A stretch of DNA of 64,000 bases, taken from NCBI RefSeq assembly GCF_000003815.2, contig NC_049993.1, positions 14,606,449-14,670,448 of the forward strand, given 5' to 3'. Within the stretch, counting starts at the first letter, position 1. Every line of letters begins with the position of its first letter. The stretch is from Branchiostoma floridae. Taxonomy: Eukaryota > Chordata > Leptocardii > Amphioxiformes > Branchiostomatidae. Both the position numbers and the translations under genes were made by a program. Positions 24,301-33,535 of this stretch are shown here, piece after piece. Below the pieces are notes generated by a model that was given only the letters and a program-made list of their open reading frames with translations, was not told the DNA's origin and ran no database searches.

Positions 24301-27300
24301 AATCACCTTATCCCAGTACCATTTTTCATTCATATTCACGGTGTGTCATACACTGAGCTGAACAGACGTAGAGGTTTCTCACAATGACATCATCTCCATT
24401 ACAGAGGTACCTCTACAAGTGACAACATCTAGCGGTGCGGACCTCCACTCTGACGGCCACACAGACCGTGCACCGCAAGAAGAAGAAGGAACTACATGGG
24501 AAAAGACAGACAATGGACACGCTCTCCGATTCAATACGACCATCAACGATCTTACAAGACAGACGCGCGTCCCAGACAAGACAGACTCGCGATGGGCCTC
24601 CCTAACCACTACGACCTTCTCCGACTGCACGGTGAGTCTCAAGAACACAGAAGACCCGCTGTGTCTTGAAGTGCGCACTCAAAACATGAAGCAAGATCTA
24701 ACATCTCTTGAGAGAGTCCTTACCCTATTCCCTCAACGCTATAAAGTGGCAAAGGTATGCCTTAGTGGGAACAACCTACGGCAAATACCGGACGGAATGG
24801 CCCTCATGCCGATGCTAAAATGCCTGGCAGCACAGAAGAACAAGTTGACGAAAATCCCGGCCAGTATTCCAGACCTTACCAACCTCACCGTGGTAGACTT
24901 CAACCGCAACCATTTCACAAAGTTTCCCGAAGGTCTCCAGTTCCTTCCGCTGTTGAAGAAGGTCTACCTCTGCTTTAACAAGATCAAATCCATCCCAGTC
25001 GGTGTTCTGTCTAAGATGCAGAACCTCAAGGTGCTGGCCGTTGATAAGAATCGTCTTAAAGGTATGCCCAAAGACATCGTCGAATGCAACAACCTTGCGG
25101 AGTTGCACATCAAAGGAAACCCTCTTAGCAGCTTGCCCAGAATGGTGTTCAGTATGCCCAGTCTAAACCTACTAGGGGTTGACAGAAATGTGTGGGAAGG
25201 ATTTCTAAAACACAACGACGATACGAGGTACCGTCCATCCTTTAACGTATGCTTCGGCAGATGCCAACACATGAACTATGACAGGGAAGAGGACCTAGCC
25301 GAAGCAACAGACAACGCCATTCAAAAGGCAGTGGACAAGGAAAGGAGCCTAGTACAAGAGAAAAATCTACCGGAAAAGCGATCCCTAAAAGAGGAGGAAG
25401 AGAAACCTAAACAGGGATGCACGGAACAGGATCAAGAAGAGACGCCTATCTCCCCATCAGCTGACATCAGCCTTACAACACACGTTTCCAGCATGGACGA
25501 CTACAACAGCACTTACCGAAGGTCCATCGAAGACCCGGCGGAGTTCTGGCGAGAGATCTCCGAAGAGTTCCACTGGGAGACCGGTCCGAAAGGAAAATTC
25601 GTCGAGCACAACTTCGACCCCAACGTTGGTGAGGTTTTCGTAAGATGGATGTCGGGAGCGACAACTAACATCACCTACAATCTCCTAGAGAAGAACATTC
25701 GAGAGAAGGGTCTTCGGTCTACCATAGCGTTACAGTGGCAAGGGGACGACGACAAAGAAACAAGACAAGTGACGTACGGCCAGTTGAAGAGCCTAGTTTG
25801 TCGCGCAGCTAACATGCTGAAGGCCAAGGGAATCAAACGAGGCCATAGAGTGATGATCTACATGCCGCAGACGATAGAACAGGTTGTAGCCATGCTAGCG
25901 TGTGCACGTATCGGCGCCGTCCACTGCGTTGTCTATGGAGGGGCTACGGCAGAGTACCTTGCCGACCGGGTGAAGGATTCGAAGTGTACCGCCATCATCA
26001 CCGCTGACGTTGCCCGTAAAGACGGCGGTAGCCAGCCCGTGAAGACTGAGGTAGACAGAGCGTTGAAAATCTGCGATAAACAACACTTCGTGAAGTCTTG
26101 TATAGTCGTGAGGCGTTCTGGAGACGGGGAGCGGGACGGTGGGACGAAGTCGGCCGGGACGCAAGAGAGGAACGTCCCGTGGTGTGACGGAAGGGACTAC
26201 TGGTGGGATGAAGAGATGGAGGGGGTGGAGGACGAGTGTGAACCGGAGTGGATGGATGCTGAGGATCCCCTGCTCATCCTCTACACAAGTGGTTCTACAG
26301 GTGAGTAAAATTATGAATTCAATCTAACAGTGTGTGGAATGGGGAAACAGTTGCAATTTTCTCTTATTCCAGACATGTCGCGGTCAGCTCTTTTTTTTTT
26401 CTTTGCGTTTAGCGCTGGCCAGTCGTCAGCCAATCAACTATTACCTTTGTTTGTTTCCAGCCAATCACGTTGTTGTTTGACTGCAGGCTTTGATATGATT
26501 GGCTGGAAACTTTTTACCCCGAACAAAAGTAACGTGAGAATCTGATTGGCTAACGGCTAGCTAGCTCTGACACAGCAGAAAGGTTGTTATCAGCCAATCA
26601 CGTTGCGTCTTGACCGAAGGAGGTGGCGTGATTGGTTGATGAGCTTTCCTCCAACAACAATAGGGAGAGTATTTGATTGACTGACCGCTTGACAACACTG
26701 ACACCGCGGGAAGGACAAATCACAGGTCGCTACGTATACTCCAAGATCATTGCTTGGTAAATAAAATCAAGCAGGGGCCTGGCAACGAAATTGAGTGTTT
26801 GTAAACGTTGTGTCTTTTCTTATTACATAGGCTCACCAAAAGGAGTCATCCACACCGTCGGCGGCTACATGATGTACACGGCAACCACCTTCAAGTACGT
26901 ATTCGACTGTGGAAACGTGAGAGACAAAGTCCACTTCTGTACCGCAGACCTGGGCTGGGTGACCGGGCAGAGTTACGTCATCTACGGCCCGCTCCTGAAC
27001 GGCGTCACCACGGTCCTACTCGAGGGCGATCCCCTCAAAGACAACAGGATCGTAACCATGGTGACGAAGTACCACGTCACCAGCCTCTACACCACGCCCA
27101 CCGCCATACGTCATATGAAGGCGACTAGCGATCCTGGTAAGAACTACAAGCTGGATACACTCCGTGTCGTCGGTACCGTTGGTGAACCGATCGCGAAATC
27201 AACATGGCGGTGGTACCGGAGTACGATCGGAAGCGACCACTGCTCCGTAGTCGATACGTACTGGCAAACGGAAACCGGCGGGCACGTCATGACACCCCTC

Positions 27301-28634
27301 CCGGGAGCAACCCCGATGAAGCCCGGGTCAGCTACGCTTCCGTTCTTCGGGGTTGAACCGGCCGTTCTCTCCGACGACGGGACGGAGATGGTTGGACCTT
27401 GCGAGGGACACCTGGTCTTCAAGTCACCATGGCCGGGGATGATGCGAGGAATCAACGGGAAGCCGGAAAAGTTCGCCTCCTATTTTGAACAGTTTCCCGG
27501 CTACTACTACACAGGGGATCGGTGTCGCCGTGACGGAGACGGGTACTACCGGATCCTCGGGCGGCGGGAGGATAGAGTCAGCATCCCAAGCGCCATGGGG
27601 CAGGTCTTCAACCAACTGGACGTGGAGGCAACACTTCTCCAGGTTAGTATCATTTCATATTTTAAGATATCCGTTATAACACGTTTGTTCAGGGTTTCAA
27701 GTGCGCATACGCGGTATGGTGTATTGTGGGTAATGTCAACGTTGATGGCCATTTCAGTGTGACTTTAAACTCATTTTACCTACAATATATCACGCCGTTC
27801 ATACGGAATTCTAACCCTTATCTAGCTTATTGATATCAACAAGAAGGCTTTCGGTGCAGAGTGCTGAATCAGAAAATGTCTTTCAATGTGGGGTGATGTG
27901 TTCACACCAAAAAGATGTAAGGACAACCGACAACTAAAGTGTCTAAAATAATGCAATTTTTGTCTACTAGAAATACATCTGAACTAAAAATTACCATTTT
28001 TACGTATCTCAATAAAATCGTTTGGTTTAAATTGTACATGTAATAAACTTCTACATTAATTGTTAACGCTATCACGGTTTGCTATCTGTTGATTGTTACG
28101 AAAAACGATGTTAAATTCCTCGATTCCAATATGGCGAATCAAAGATGGCGGATCTCTGTATGTATGACGTCATTTTGTGACATCACTTTGTTCTATTTGT
28201 CCACACAGCATCCAGACGTGGAAGAAGTTGCAGTAGTCACAACAGACCCTGCAGACGACAGTGGAGGCGGCTCCAGCGGTACCAGCAGCGCCGGATACGA
28301 CAACTGGTACATTTTCGTCAAACTCCGCCAGACGGCGTGCGTGAGCTTGACCGAAACGATCTTCAGCACCCTTCGCGACATGCTGGCTACAACGTTACAC
28401 ATCTTTACCCCACCCAGCCATATGCACTGCGCGAGCGAGTTACCCAGAACTTGGTCGGACAAGGTGCTCAGGCGACTGTTGCGTAAGGTTGTGCTCAATG
28501 ACCATGACCTTGGTGACTTTCACGTCGTGGCCAATCTGAAATCACTCACCACGCTTTTCAGGCAGTGCCGTGATATGCAGAGTTCATGTGAGTCTATCGA
28601 TATGTTTACAAAGCCAAGATCCATGCCATCATAA
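12376..28634 (+). CDS. RHIM / TRADD-N-like / OTU-like / LRR / acetyl-CoA-synthetase fusion protein (gene model)
   Basis: Exons: 12376-13567, 13885-14009, 14140-14256, 14616-14730, (unresolved region), about 17618-17786, 18342-18564, 24366 (or 24405)-26300, 26831-27642 and 28209-28634 (stop TAA). Excluding the unresolved join, borders are GT-AG and phases agree: 1, 0, 0, 1 ... 0, 1, 1, 0. Domains in order are a disordered N-terminus, five 18-aa repeats, a RHIM-like motif, a TRADD-N-like fold, an A20-like OTU C-terminal half, about six LRRs, ACAS_N, and an AMP-binding domain with its C-terminal subdomain. The estimate is about 1,700 residues, probably cytosolic: no signal peptide or membrane segment is seen. 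The 5' and 3' halves are linked because the 18342 exon ends at a strong donor (cag|gtgaga) with no stop, while the 24366 exon has no in-frame ATG before the LRRs and its acceptor needs exactly the phase supplied. Start chosen: first ATG after an in-frame stop (12331), with A at -3. Two adjacent genes remain possible. Confidence 0.6.
13120..13389 (+). repeat. five in-frame 54-bp tandem repeats (SAPQVPPQPQTAGSVPFA)
   Basis: Five consecutive 54-base units start at residue 249 of the model, each encoding SAPQVPPQ(P/S)QTxG(S/Y/F)VPF(A/V/M). The period is exactly 18 codons, so copy-number change preserves frame. It is Pro/Gln-rich and probably unstructured. It forms a flexible spacer directly before the RHIM-like motif. 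Confidence 0.95.
13450..13509 (+). other. RHIM-like amyloid motif (model residues 359-378)
   Basis: The sequence NVYIFNGCSNMQFGNQNTIN contains the core tetrad M-Q-F-G, which fits the RHIM pattern (I/V/L/M)-Q-(hydrophobic)-G. Flanking N-x-C-S and N-x-N-x-I positions resemble vertebrate RIPK3-type RHIMs, with one extra residue before the Cys. RHIMs assemble hetero-amyloids in necroptosis and inflammatory signalling. The placement after a disordered linker and before a folded adaptor domain is typical. The match is by eye; the amyloid function is inferred. Confidence 0.7.
13726..13742 (+). repeat. (ATC)n microsatellite
   Basis: A short run of cat/atc trinucleotides in the first intron of the RHIM gene. 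Confidence 0.8.
13885..14730 (+). other. TRADD-N-like domain (three exons)
   Basis: Exons 13885-14009, 14140-14256 and 14616-14730 encode a helix-rich lead-in (RMLMNLADDP ... FVSGLKEFGTQ), then LKSAREGCVLLDFEMSKD, RFLRSCQSGEFQRFIQDHLL and KKISMVLCFSIASI. The order 'REG-C-V-hydrophobic strand / FLR-S-C-SGEFQ helix / strand' follows the second half of the TRADD N-terminal alpha-beta fold, which in TRADD binds TRAF2. Related TRADD-like N-terminal domains are common in invertebrate immune proteins. This is recognised by pattern only, and an unrelated alpha-beta domain is possible. Confidence 0.55.
15705..15746. repeat. perfect 18-bp inverted repeat, 6-base loop
   Basis: CCAAGGACGTTATATCAA at 15705-15722, then the loop ACGTCC, then the exact reverse complement at 15729-15746. 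It is a strong hairpin in either strand's transcript. 'gaccaaggacgttg' recurs at about 15940. It may be a small MITE or the foldback end of one. Confidence 0.85.
15799..15903 (+). CDS. possible alternative terminal exon of the RHIM gene
   Basis: After the acceptor-like 'ttttgccgcag', the sequence reads in the phase left by the 14730 exon as Y-SLSSDPENFHVGPGAEEL and so on, to FQANFTDF and a TGA stop. If used, it would give a short isoform ending after the TRADD-N-like domain, without OTU, LRR or synthetase. The phase match alone has a one-in-three chance, and I recognise no homology. Confidence 0.25.
   Translation, partial: SLSSDPENFHVGPGAEELGSVASGSDFQANFTDF
17618..18564 (+). other. OTU-like C-terminal half (A20-type), two exons
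   Basis: Exons 17618-17786 and 18342-18564 join in phase 0. The second encodes STIGGQSTMSAIADVLQRPV, then VDILILPSQ, then PEVPVVIGVYDKDHYVRIDY. This follows the OTU deubiquitinase order: a GG-plus-helix segment, 'L-x-R-P-I' strand, 'YLP' segment, then 'P-hydrophobic-G-Y...HH/HY-hydrophobic' with the catalytic His (here in DKDHYVRI). It looks closest to the A20 (TNFAIP3) arrangement. The N-terminal half with the catalytic Asp/Cys (DGNCL-type) was not found, so the domain may be catalytically dead, or that exon is unrecognised. Confidence 0.5.
19202..21871 (-). CDS. LINE ORF2, reverse transcriptase part
   Basis: An open frame of 889 codons from the first Met after the frameshift. RT motifs in order: KYANVIPIFKKGD, NYRPISLLPTLSKVLEKI, VRAVFLDFSRAFDKVWH, AGVPQGSILGPLFF, and FADDSSLL (catalytic). 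Then the thumb region and a Cys/His C-terminal knuckle (CNCGCQRETVLHYLLYCP), typical of CR1/L2-type elements. It ends TTKRF-stop. The same C-terminus is present in the fragment at 37945-38510. Confidence 0.92.
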   Translation of the reverse strand: MNLAQIVNQPTCDLSQNPSLLDLIFTDATNYVDSISVQAPLSGCHHCPTICSMSLSVHIPKPYHRTVWDFSQINQNNLATFCSSSKWNDIFLCDSVDSAATKLSELILEAKHQCVPSKTILIRPKDKPWITSEVRKLMRSRDKFHKQARRLNTNANWAAYRKVRNRLTNLISQNKSNYYERLIHSLNDPSTSSKKWWHVVKYFYRPKVTSSIPPLKEGSSYIFDEHEKATILNKYFTSQSTIDDSHASLPAFQYLTSSRLLHITTSPEEVLLFVKNLDTGKAHGYDNIDNHFLKIITPFIADKISFVFNLSLCHGIFPEIWKYANVIPIFKKGDPQDKSNYRPISLLPTLSKVLEKIAYKHLYNHLICNDLLYRLQSGFIKGDSTVCQLVYFTHTILKSLESGKDVRAVFLDFSRAFDKVWHSGLIFKLQRNGIEGPLINWMDSYLRNRSQRVVIDGQSSAWDMTNAGVPQGSILGPLFFLVYINDIVNDLISLPFLFADDSSLLQIVDNPFDSAACLNADLSRIHAWATQWLMELNPKKSEEMCFSTKRDPLVHPPLFLNNSVIKSVDIHKHIGVILSSNMSWNSHTNYIITKVSKSIDLFSGLKFKLPRYILETLYKSYIRPCLEYGDVIWHGTTAEEIERIQYHCALVVTGAIKGSSYLATRNELGWETLSDRRHLHRLCLFYKIVNGQTRNYLSQLAPKPILSSCSYELRNRMNLKPPNYSTNRFARSFVPYSTHHWNNLDLSTRSLNYCQFRTVLLKTIRPVKLNYFSHGPRLSCVHLLRLRIGTCSLNHSLFTRGLLNSPACNCGCQRETVLHYLLYCPMYNAQRSTLLGKLSRLLGHTLNLSSLSDNAKVSILLRGSPLHSSVVNSNILLTTQNFITTTKRF
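21948..22610 (-). pseudogene. LINE ORF2, N-terminal part: hydrophobic leader, 2A-like motif, APE endonuclease
   Basis: From M at 22610 the protein has a hydrophobic stretch (residues about 38-55), then YDVHPNPGP, then an apurinic-type endonuclease (ILHANVNSI, ITETWLS, RHGGGVLLYI, YRPPN, ending VILGDF). A stop directly after GDF results from one extra base in a run of five (21950-21954). The downstream frame resumes as NAKHDQWWH... into the RT segment. In an intact element this would be one continuous ORF2 nicking target DNA. Confidence 0.85.
22419..22442 (-). other. 2A-like motif in LINE ORF2 (DVHPNPGP)
   Basis: Residues 57-64 of the ORF2 leader read DVHPNPGP, directly after a Leu-rich stretch. 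Canonical ribosome-skipping 2A peptides read D(V/I)ExNPGP; here His replaces Glu. 2A-like sequences near the N-terminus of non-LTR retrotransposon ORFs are known. Activity of this variant is uncertain. Confidence 0.6.
23122..23844 (-). CDS. LINE ORF1 protein (coiled coil plus nucleic-acid-binding region)
   Basis: A 240-residue ORF starting MSHHQRSTRSSSSNE. Residues about 25-100 look like a coiled coil (GLKQQFGKFAEEQAV, HLENKVEEAA). The following region (RRNCLLLHGATTSDSD ... SEIDRAHPLPG ... PPIVIKFVSYNTRNKI) resembles the RRM-like/trans-domain of LINE ORF1 proteins, which bind element RNA and form trimers. The ORF is complete. It is expressed with ORF2 from the element's own transcript, if at all. 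Confidence 0.8.
   Translation of the reverse strand: MSHHQRSTRSSSSNEVRSAELRGKLSSEHKLLLDAIEATLLDPLKSEIQGLKQQFGKFAEEQAVIKSTVAHLENKVEEAAVSIHQHSRRLNELEQYSRRNCLLLHGATTSDSDSVSVVLDLAKNKLGVTLSESEIDRAHPLPGRKESNSGRKPPIVIKFVSYNTRNKIFTAKSKLKGSGMYITEHLTRENAQLLRETRAKLGTAWSFDGRIFCLVDGVKKKISCLEDLDSITSTSSAGET
24002..24200. repeat. tandem repeat with palindromic GTCACCATGGTGAC units (LINE 5' region)
   Basis: A unit starting 'gttaaatgaggcagacagcg' and ending 'accatggtgacctttgacc' occurs twice (about 24008 and 24107). Each carries one or two copies of the 14-bp palindrome GTCACCATGGTGAC, four in all. The repeat ends at the target-site duplication, so it is the element's 5' end, possibly monomer-type promoter repeats. 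Confidence 0.75.
24366..26300 (+). other. LRR array plus N-terminal two thirds of the ACS module (exon)
   Basis: About 24730-25190 encodes six or seven leucine-rich repeats of the 'plant/SHOC2-like' type (KVCLSGNNLRQIPDGM, VDFNRNHFTKFPEGL, VLAVDKNRLKGMPKDI, ELHIKGNPLSSLP). A charged linker follows (about 25280-25470). Then comes an ACAS_N segment (STYRRSIEDPAEFWREISEE) and the AMP-binding domain (VMIYMPQTIEQVVAMLACAR, GAVHCVVYGG), ending at LLILYTSGSTG. The exon has no ATG before the LRRs in its frame, so it needs upstream coding sequence. It ends tctacag|gtgagt in phase 1. Confidence 0.9.
26380..26710. repeat. CCAAT-rich repeat copies in the ACS intron
   Basis: 'cagccaatcacgttg' and its inverse 'tgattggctgg/gtgattggttg' occur several times in facing pairs. 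Related sequence occurs at 14390-14480 and 18690-18820. It looks like a short interspersed repeat family with inverted CCAAT words rather than a functional promoter array. Confidence 0.5.
26831..28634 (+). other. ACS module, central and C-terminal exons
   Basis: Exon 26831-27642 continues the P-loop (SGSTGSPKGVIHTVGGY) and contains SYVIYGPLLNG, GTVGEPI and the A5 motif YWQTETGG with the Trp that in acetyl-CoA synthetases restricts the pocket to acetate. It also has LPGATPMKPGSAT and the A7 motif YYYTGD. The hinge/A8 segment reads GRREDRVSIPSAMGQVFNQL, where family members have GR(x)DD...SGHR...; it is longer by about three residues and lacks the SGH. Exon 28209-28634 holds the C-terminal subdomain with A10-like ELPRTWSDKVLRRLLRKV, keeping the catalytic Lys (28461-28463), with SGK changed to SDK, and a Gly/Ser-rich insert. 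Closest to ACSS1/2-type ligases (acetate + ATP + CoA). The half-reaction may be kept while CoA ligation is altered. Confidence 0.88.
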
Positions 28635-31354
28635 ACAAAACGTGAAAAAAATGTTTTATTGTGTATTGATCTGTGGAAAAGGCATGCCATTAAAAGAAAA
28701 TGAAGAAATACCAAGACATGAAAATTCCATGTCACGGAAAGTTTAATCTTATGCCAAAACCATGTTATCTTTCAAACAAATACTTGGGTTAAACAAATTA
28801 CATTTCAATGCATAGCTGACCAATTCAAAACCACGCCACCATGAAAGAAGTACAGAGGCATGGATTTTCGTTTCATGTCAGACGCGATTTGTTTGCAAAA
28901 GCGAAAATTGTGTCATCATAAAAAACAACAACTTATAGTTGTGATTTTGATCCAGTGTCAATGTTTTTCATGCTAGCTACAGATAGGAAAATATTATCAG
29001 AAAAAAGTACTCAATTGCAACATTTTGTACATGTAAATGCATGTTTTATAAAATGGCTCGTTTTTTTTTGTAGAACGTACAACTTTTGTTTATCTACAAA
29101 TGCTGTACTTTGATTTACCAGTACGACTGATATCGATTCTCTAGAACTGAGTTGAAGCAACACTAAGTGCCTGTACTGGATGTACAAACTATCTTAACTG
29201 CCATTTTCATAATTTGTAATAGACCCTGGATTGTTGTTACTGCTGCCATTTTGACAAAATTCTCTCGCGAGAGCACAGTGTAGGAAAGACTTGCGTGACC
29301 TTCTGCGAAAACTAATTCCTGTGTAGAGGTAGTTTGTTCCGTTGCTAAATATGTCATTTGATCGTGACTGAAAATGAAGAGGGAATATTGGGAAAAGCAA
29401 GGCTTGTAAAACTATTTTGAAAAAGCCAAAAGTCATCTTGCCATCTATTGTGATGAAGTTTTAACTCTTCTTTTGACATACCTCAGGAACTGTCAATCTT
29501 GTAAAGCGGATATAGCATCATGTTGTCATAGATATGATGAATAGGAAAATGCTGAATACTACAACAACTTCTCTAAGAAACTATGTCTGTATTTGCAATT
29601 AATCTCACAGGTTGTTTTTTTAGTATATCATTTTCTGTAACGTTTTGCATAGGAAACTGATCATTATGAGACGTTCGATATAATATGGATCTTAAAAAAA
29701 ATTCTGTTTTGTCAATCATGTGTCTAGAATAATGGAATGTGAATATTGTAGGATGGGTTTCATGTATAACGATTGCAATGGGCCTTCGTATTCTCCGAGC
29801 AGAGATTTCGGTGTGTGTGTTGGGGAGGGGCAGGGGGTAAGGGAGACAGTATTGGCCGGTATTTCTTACGGCTGAAAACCAAAACGTCTACTTGGAGAAT
29901 AGTATATCAGTGGTCAGCCTTTGGTTGTGGAACATTTAGAATTTAAAGACAAATATGTAATATGTATTCATATACTACACAATTGTGGTAAAGCTTCCTG
30001 TGTGAAATGTCAAATATACATAATGTATATATTAGTAAATGTATTAATGCATGTAAAGTTGTATCACATTTTTCTGACCATTTACAGCAATGTTGACAAC
30101 TAGAAATTGTTTCCCTTGCTAGATTTGAAATGTTTTTTTTAAAAGCGCAATACTTTTAAAATTTTCTGTTTTGCTTTTTTCCGCAACGAAGCAACAAGCA
30201 ACTATTTTCTAAGCGTTTTAGATTTTTATGAGCAATTTTGAAGTAATGTCAGATGAGCAGAAACACTTTGTTGAATAAGAGCCTGGTGTAATACATTAAA
30301 GAAATGAAATTTTTCTTAGAAGCTTCATTCTTGCTTCTGTCATTCATAATCAGGGATTACTAATTGACTAAACCGGTACTGTATCCAACCAAAAAGTGGC
30401 TTATTTCTTTAGGTGTCAAATGGTTTATAATAAGTGGCAAGGCTAACAAACGTGGAACCAAGAGGTCATGGAGGTTTGATTCCTAAGTGATTGAGATTAG
30501 TAATTTCATAGCTCTTCTAACGATCGCCATCACCCTTGCCACAAGTCAAGAGCTAGCCCTGGCTGTTTATCATACCATCATAACTATACATATAAACAGA
30601 TGCAAAGGCTTTATGCTTGTACCTTTACAATGCAACATATTATGGACATGAGCTTGCTACTTGACCTTGTCACCGAAGGTCATGGGTCATCCAAAGATTT
30701 TGGCTGGACGTTGTGATCCGTCGGGAAGGCACTACGTCATTGCCCCTTTGGCCTCAAAAAAGATTATAGGAATATCGTTATATTTACCCTTTTTATTATG
30801 GCTTGAATGACTTGTTATCTAAATGATCTACATTTATGCGTTATACAACTTGCACGTGCTGTTACTAATAATGTAAGTATCTTAACCGCAAATAGAAAAA
30901 AAAACATAGAGTAATTTATTTGGCAGCTGTAACAACGTAGTCCTATGCCACAGTCAATCTCTATTTATTCATGTACCAAAATGTAAACAAACACAGTATA
31001 AAATGGTTGTTAGAATGTTGTTCCTCTAAACAGCTTACAACCCATTCCGGCTTGTCACGTCCCAAATGTCCGTCCTTTTGCGTACTTGGCGTGACTCAGA
31101 CGACATGCATGTCACCCCCCATCAAAATCAACACGCGATCAGATGGCATTCTATATACAGATACCGTGGAGTCATTTAGCGTTATATCTTGTTTTGTAAC
31201 CATGCACTTGGGCGATAGGAAAGTTATAACTCTAATGTTTGTTGTTTCTTCTTCTTCTTGAATTCCTGGAGTTCGCTACCTGCATATACTTTTAACAAAA
31301 CATTGTAATTGTTTCTAGACAATTTGTAAACTTATTTATATCGCATTTCTCAAA

Positions 31355-31610
31355 TAGTGAGTGAGTGAGTGATTGAATGTAATATGGATAGTGAGTGTTT
31401 GAGCTAGTATGTGTGTGAGAAAGAGAGGGAGGGAGGGAGTAACCACGTGAGCGAGACAGTGAGCAAGTAAATGTGAATGTGAGTGAGTGAGCTAGTGAGT
31501 GTGAGTGAGAGTGCTTGTGAGTGTGACTGAGTGAGCGAAAGAGTGACTGTGCTAGTGATTTAGCTAGAGAATGGGTGTGTTAACATTACTGTGAGTGAGT
31601 AAGCAAGTAA
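31355..31610. repeat. GAGT/GTGA-rich simple sequence
   Basis: Irregular gagt, gtga and agtg tetramers persist for about 250 bases on the plus strand, an imperfect decayed microsatellite. Confidence 0.75.
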
Positions 31611-32814
31611 TGTATTTCTATATCTTCTAGTTTCCACTCGTAACATCTGTTTTGAGATTGATAGCTATAACGTTACATTGCTCTTTGAGGAATCGTCGTC
31701 ACTCCTTACTATATAAGCCACCATCACTTGTGTTTTATGCTGCATGTCAAGCTAAAACAAATGAAAGCCTTTAAGCTTGCATTTTAAAACAGTACAGCAT
31801 GTTATGGATATGACCTTGCTACTTGACCTTGGCACCCAAGTTCATGGGTCAACCGAAGATTCCAGCTGTGAATACACAAACGATTCGTTTGAAGTATGCG
31901 ACTTGGAACGTACCATTGACATTGTAGGCGCTTGCATTTTACACCTAAATATAGCTATTGCCAGCGACACACAGAAATTGAGTGAAATTAATGATTTATC
32001 AGCATATCAATGTGAAATAGACAGTTAACAGTGTTTTCGCTAGAAATACTGTATAAGCTAGAAATTTGGAACTGCTGAAAATAACTGTCTGTAGCCTCCA
32101 CGCATCAACTAATGATGCATGTGAACGATTGAAAAGCCACGAAAGTATTGGGCAAAATCATTTGTCTATATCACTGCAAAAAAACACATAAAACAAGTCA
32201 ACGCGTTAGCAATATTTTATCAGATGCAGAAACCATCTCTTACATCTCTTTAACAGAAATCTGTTTGTTTCTAGTATTACAGCCTCTCCGATTTTGTTTA
32301 GGGTAACATCTTGATAGTTCTGTACAGTCCCCCAGCACGGATATAATCCGGGACATTCACAGCAGGCAAATGTAAGCAAATACATAACATTCTCTGCATT
32401 GTAGAAGGCAGACAGAAACATGTCATACAAAAAGACCTAACGTTATGTTATCCTAGACAAACTGAATGTAACACTACCAAAGTCAAAACAGACATTTACA
32501 ATTTCTAAAGTCATAATCAGTATTATCTAACAATCATTCCAATATTTTATCACTTTATATTTTAACTGCACATAATGATAACATACTTTCTTATTCGATC
32601 CTAAGTACTAAGCTTGTCAGTATAATAAACTTGAACCTTGTCGTTTTTCTTAGTTTGTGGAATTGAAAAATATAATAACAGTTAATATATTGAGTTAAAC
32701 TAAAATTTGGTCACGAAAAAAACTTGTGCCAGACCAGAAAGGTTTGTAAATAAGGTCAATGTAAATATAGAACTGTGAAATATGTGATACTCTGTAACTC
32801 TGTTTGGTGATATC

Positions 32815-33305
32815 GTTTAACGGCGATTAACCAGTTTAAGCCATAACACATTCATTGGATGCCTTCCATGACTGTTGATTGGCTATTTGCTTTAATCTAA
32901 TCAGTGCATTTATCAAACCCTACGCCTGAAATAGCAATACTCCCAGCTTAATTCTCCATCAAAGTCAACGCTCGAAATATGAATAGTATATAACGCTGTT
33001 TGACGATATCAAGTAACCAGTTTAAGCTGCACTGCGTTCATTGGATACCTTTCACGACTGCTGATTGGCTATCAGCTTTAATCTAATCACCAGTTTAAGC
33101 TATAGCACGTTGTTTGGATACCATTCATGGTTGCTGATTGGCTTTTTGCTTTAATCTAATTAGTGCTCAATCAAACTCAACGCCTGAAATGTGCAACACT
33201 CTACAAGACTGTTTAGTGAGACCTTGTAATCAGTTTAAGCTGTAGCACGCTCATTGGCTACCATTCATGGTTGCTGATTTGCTATTCGCTCTAATCTAAT
33301 TAGTA
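32815..33305. repeat. degenerate tandem repeat with 'ccagtttaagc ... attggctat ... tctaat' units
   Basis: Four diverged units contain 'a(a/t)cagtttaagc', 'cattggata/gctacc(a/t)ttcat', 'ttgctgattggct' and 'gctttaatctaat' in the same order. The spacing is uneven (roughly 85-180 bases). The origin is unknown. Confidence 0.65.
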
Positions 33306-33535
33306 CATCTATAAAGACCAAAGAAATCTACGTCTACTTTAAGTCAATTAGTCACAATACAAAGCGTGCATTTTATGAAAAGCTTTCTCTGATTCTATCA
33401 ACACCTGTCGAAATATATACGAAGAAAATGCCATATATACACGACTGTCGTCTCATACAACTAGTATCATTTTACTTACATGTAAAAATAGGAGGGCTAG
33501 GTTTTAGGGGTATGTTGTTCAAGGTCATGTGATAT

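Larger units (their letters stand above)
18565..24365 (+). other. intron carrying the antisense LINE
   Basis: The donor cag|gtgaga at 18565 pairs in phase with acceptors at 24364-24365 (gaacag) or 24403-24404 (attacag). Apart from the LINE and a CCAAT-type repeat (18690-18820), I see no exon in it. Confidence 0.5.
28635..33535. other. intergenic region, no gene recognised
   Basis: AT-rich sequence between convergent genes. Seen in it: a repeated 'gcatgttatggacatgagcttgctacttgacc'-type segment (about 30600-30720 and 31760-31870), a GAGT/GTGA-rich simple-sequence tract (31355-31610) and a degenerate tandem repeat (32815-33305). ORFs here are short and unconvincing. Confidence 0.5.
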
